A model generated the notes under the pieces. It saw nothing but the letters and a program-made list of their open reading frames with translations, was not told the DNA's origin and did not search any database. Shown piece by piece: positions 30,604 to 33,167 of a DNA stretch of 33,167 bases. The stretch is from Butyrivibrio sp. (GTDB lineage Bacteria > Bacillota > Clostridia > Lachnospirales > Lachnospiraceae). The stretch spans positions 1 through 33,167 of the forward strand of contig JAFSQI010000053.1 in assembly GCA_017446685.1 (NCBI GenBank). The letters run 5' to 3'. Numbering within the stretch: the stretch's first letter is position 1; each line of letters starts with the position of its first letter. The position numbers and the translations under genes were made by a program.

Positions 30604-31923
30604 TCATAAGAAAGTATCAAGTAAATATTCCTTTGTGTTATGCTCAGGATAGTCCAACACATCCAACAACATTCTTCCAAGAATTTCTCCGATTTGTTTT
30701 CCCGGAGCTATTCCCCTATCAATCAGATCTCTTCCATTGACTGCAAGCTCAGCCAAAGCAACACATTCATTTTTTTCTGTTATTTCCTGATATAATTCCC
30801 TCAGTTTTTGCAGGTGTTCAAGTTTTTCATCTCTTTTGTATGTGCTCTGCGCCAATGTATCCGCTGTTCTTACTTCCAGAAGTAACGGATAATTGTCCGC
30901 CCCGACTTTATTCATAGCTTTTCGCACATTTTTCGCCGTCGCAGTATATCTTTCATCATGGTAACGTATGAGATTACACACGCTTTCCATTGTCTTATTA
31001 TCAAATTTAAGCCTTCTGAAAATGTCATGCGCCATTTTTACACCCATTTCCTGGTGCCCTTTAAAATGGCTTATTCCTCCATCATCTATTGTCAATGTAG
31101 CGGGTTTTGCAATGTCATGCAGTAGCATTGTTAAGCGTAAAATCCTGTCCGATCTTACATTTATAAGTGATTGAATAATATGTTCCCCCACAGTATAACT
31201 GTGATGAATATTATTCTGCTCTGTTGTCATACACCTATCAAATTCCGGAAGTATAACCGCGGTTATCCCAAGCTCATATGCCAGCCTTATTTTATCCGGA
31301 TTATCTGATAAAAGAAGCTTCACCAGCTCCACCTGAATACGTTCCGCGCTGATTTTTTTTAGGTTGGGTACAAACTCTTTTATTGCTATCTGGGTATCTT
31401 CTTCGATTGTATATCCAAGCTGTGCTGAAAAGCGTATAGCTCTCATTATCCTAAGCGCATCCTCATCAAAACGCTCTTTTGCATTTCCCACACACCTGAT
31501 CAACTTTTTCTCAATATCATCCAATCCGCCAAATCTATCAATAAGCCCTTCTTCCTCATTGTAAGCCATGGCATTTATAGTGAAATCTCTTCGCTTCATA
31601 TCTTCGGTGAGATTTTTTGTAAATGTCACTTCACTTGGATGCCTTGAATCTTCATATTTTCCGTCTATCCTATAGGTTGTTACCTCGTAGCCTTCCTTTC
31701 CCATCATTACGGTAACAGTTCCATGTTCAATTCCTGTATCTATAGTTCTTCTAAAAAGCTTCTTGATATCTTCCGGAAGCGCATTGGTTGTTATATCCCA
31801 ATCTTCCGGTTCTCTTCCCAGTATAGCATCTCTTACGCATCCGCCCACAACATATGCCTCAAATCCTGCGGCATGTATTGTGTCTAAAATTTTTTTTGCA
31901 TTAATCGGTAAAATAATTCTCAT
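30604..31923 (-). CDS. cca: CCA tRNA nucleotidyltransferase
   Basis: This 439-residue enzyme adds or repairs the 3' CCA of tRNAs. The class II signature is GGCVRDAILGREPEDWDITT (metal aspartates D-x-D), then RDFTINAMAYN, the neck domain RIMRAIRFSAQLGYTIEE, and a C-terminal HD domain (MLLHDIAKP, HFKGHQEMG). The role fits the window, since neither tRNA gene here encodes its CCA. The ATG at 31923 agrees with the family start (M-x-I-x-LP), but no ribosome site precedes it: the promoter -10 ends six bases before the ATG, so the transcript may be leaderless. Its stop overlaps the ribosome site of the PEGA gene, so both belong to one operon. Confidence 0.95.
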   Translation of the reverse strand: MRIILPINAKKILDTIHAAGFEAYVVGGCVRDAILGREPEDWDITTNALPEDIKKLFRRTIDTGIEHGTVTVMMGKEGYEVTTYRIDGKYEDSRHPSEVTFTKNLTEDMKRRDFTINAMAYNEEEGLIDRFGGLDDIEKKLIRCVGNAKERFDEDALRIMRAIRFSAQLGYTIEEDTQIAIKEFVPNLKKISAERIQVELVKLLLSDNPDKIRLAYELGITAVILPEFDRCMTTEQNNIHHSYTVGEHIIQSLINVRSDRILRLTMLLHDIAKPATLTIDDGGISHFKGHQEMGVKMAHDIFRRLKFDNKTMESVCNLIRYHDERYTATAKNVRKAMNKVGADNYPLLLEVRTADTLAQSTYKRDEKLEHLQKLRELYQEITEKNECVALAELAVNGRDLIDRGIAPGKQIGEILGRMLLDVLDYPEHNTKEYLLDTFL

Positions 31924-31929
31924 AATTAA

Positions 31930-31958
31930 ATAATATCTTAATCACTGCAAATTGTGAA
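31930..31958 (-). promoter_or_regulatory. Promoter of the cca operon, abutting the ATG
   Basis: TTCACA (31958-31953), 17 bases, TATTAT (31935-31930): five of six matches in each hexamer with ideal spacing. The expected start point coincides with the A of the cca ATG at 31923 or a base or two before it. Confidence 0.65.
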
Positions 31959-32078
31959 GAATATGCTTTAGATTTTTTGTCAATATTCTTCCATTTTTAA
32001 GCCAGTTTATTACATTTTAAGTAGCATATATCTGTTTTTTAACGTATACTTTATATATGAAAAAGCGAGGAATTAAAT

Positions 32079-33038
32079 ATGGAATTTAAGAAATCGTTTC
32101 GTTTTTTAGCGCTTATTCTTAGCTTCATTCTAATGATACTAATTATTTTTGTATGTATAAACACTACTGATAAGGTACAGATTAGTACAGCATCTGTACT
32201 TTTAATTAATGATGGCTGGGACATAACAATAAATGATCAAACCTCAAAAAACGTTGAATTATTGTCTTTTGATACCGGTGTCATAAATGAAGGTGATGTA
32301 GTCATATTATCCAGAAATATTGACGATTATAACCTGAACGGGACATGCCTTTCTTTTTATACAACACACGCTATCTGCAACGTGTACTTTGATGATGATC
32401 TCATTTACTCCTACGGTCAGGATTTATATGACAAGCAGCGCATGGTTCCAAAAAAACATCAATATATTCCTCTTAGTGGAAATTATTATGGAAAAACACT
32501 CAGAATAAAGCTTATCGGGGCAAGACGCGCTTCTTTCTCTGAGCTTCGACCAGTCTACGTTGGTCCACGATCTGAGATTCTTTCCCTTATTTTGATCAAT
32601 TCATGGGTTGCAATTGTTATCGGCTTTTTCCTTTTTACCCTTGCTATGCTCCTGATTGTGCTTTCACCTTACCTCTTTTTGTATCATAATAAAGATCTTC
32701 GAATTTTCTTCAGTGGTCTGATTTCTTTAATGCTTGCAGTTTATATTCTCGCATTTAATAGCATTTTTGATGTTCTTATCAATAATGCTCTTATTAATAA
32801 TGTCCTCGAATATGCTGCACTTTACAATATTCCTACCGCCATTGTCGGTTATCTTATGTCAATCTATAAAGAAAAAGAAAAAAAGGTATTTGTATTATTG
32901 TTCTTTCTGGATATTTGTCTTTTCCTTCTATCTATTACAATACATTTTACACATATCGCAAGGTTCTCTGATTTCACGGCTACTCTCCATCTGATAGCCG
33001 CTATAGAATGCAGTTTTTCTATCTTTCTGGACAGTTAA
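32079..33038 (+). CDS. Membrane sensor protein without an output domain (possibly truncated)
   Basis: This 319-residue protein has a membrane segment at 8-30, an extracellular beta-rich domain about 35-170 (VYFDDDLIYSYGQ and LRIKLIGARR recall jelly-roll sensor domains of 7TMR-DISM type), then about five hydrophobic segments between 174 and 315. Homologous layouts, common in Butyrivibrio-like genomes, usually have seven such segments followed by a GGDEF or kinase domain. Here the frame stops (TAA near 33038) and the next 129 bases code nothing, so the output part appears lost or was never present. GAGGA lies 8 bases before the ATG. It diverges from cca, 155 bases away. I cannot exclude a frame error in the sequence. 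Confidence 0.65.
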   Translation: MEFKKSFRFLALILSFILMILIIFVCINTTDKVQISTASVLLINDGWDITINDQTSKNVELLSFDTGVINEGDVVILSRNIDDYNLNGTCLSFYTTHAICNVYFDDDLIYSYGQDLYDKQRMVPKKHQYIPLSGNYYGKTLRIKLIGARRASFSELRPVYVGPRSEILSLILINSWVAIVIGFFLFTLAMLLIVLSPYLFLYHNKDLRIFFSGLISLMLAVYILAFNSIFDVLINNALINNVLEYAALYNIPTAIVGYLMSIYKEKEKKVFVLLFFLDICLFLLSITIHFTHIARFSDFTATLHLIAAIECSFSIFLDS

Positions 33039-33167
33039 AAGTTCTTAGTAACTTATAACAATATTTGCACATTGACAACTTGATAGAAATGCGGTACTTT
33101 GTAGTTACAAAATGTTAACAATTATGTTACTACAAATTCATAAATGAGTAGTTATAATAATGTATAA
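33039..33167. other. Noncoding tail of the window with a hairpin
   Basis: TTTGTAGTTAC (33098-33108) and GTTACTACAAA (33126-33136) pair with one mismatch. A TTGACA at 33074 with a poor -10 (TACTTT) 17 bases on may be a promoter toward the next gene. No ORF is visible. Confidence 0.4.

Noticed and set aside
1-33167. CRISPR arrays, rRNA genes, intact transposases or prophage genes
   Set aside because: None was seen on either strand. The only repeat-type elements are the nested inverted repeat at 3941 and the two-copy intergenic repeat.

Overview
The window looks like chromosomal DNA of a low-GC Firmicute, most likely Lachnospiraceae close to Butyrivibrio or Pseudobutyrivibrio. The evidence is the A+T-rich genes with AGGAGG-type ribosome sites, the gene order rqcP-divIC-tilS-hpt-ftsH without the sporulation genes that Bacillus carries there, the many secreted or membrane signalling proteins, a flavodiiron protein (anaerobe), and the carbohydrate-related genes. 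The genus is an inference from style and gene content.

Bases 1-5100 form an accessory zone rich in debris. It begins with a tRNA-Gly(GCC) with promoter and terminator. Then come a GNAT acetyltransferase with a second GNAT remnant behind it, an ABC-F ribosome-protection ATPase wrecked by an internal deletion but still carrying an attenuator leader, an unrecognised gene remnant, a two-gene JAB-domain cassette, and the N-terminal piece of what may be a type III (TenpN/ToxN-like) toxin. That piece ends at a 270-base nested inverted-repeat element. The zone closes with a membrane-anchored XRE regulator whose membrane part resembles MotA and which has four short direct repeats upstream.

Bases 5100-11000 hold a membrane SpoIIE-type PP2C phosphatase, a GntR(YtrA)-ABC transporter operon with a clear self-operator, an AAA-ATPase/PD-(D/E)XK protein, and tRNA-Pro(CGG). 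All of the genes here read on the minus strand.

Bases 11000-20900 contain a secreted DUF5722 glycosidase-like protein overlapping a CbxX/CfxQ AAA+ ATPase by 8 bases, and a flavodiiron protein. A co-directional run greA, flavin reductase, lipoprotein solute-binding protein and hybrid histidine kinase leads into the flavodiiron gene. The binding protein and kinase sit together without transporter permeases, which suggests a sensing module. Two copies of an unlabelled ~105-base intergenic repeat lie at 11021-11126 and 14055-14160.

Bases 20900-33167 are mostly core functions: class II fructose-bisphosphate aldolase, a cytoplasmic GH13 glycosidase, ftsH, hpt, tilS, divIC, rqcP, a secreted PEGA protein with a serine-rich tail, and cca. 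The cca gene has a consensus-like promoter so close to its ATG that the mRNA may be leaderless. A short plus-strand membrane sensor lacking any visible output domain ends the window.
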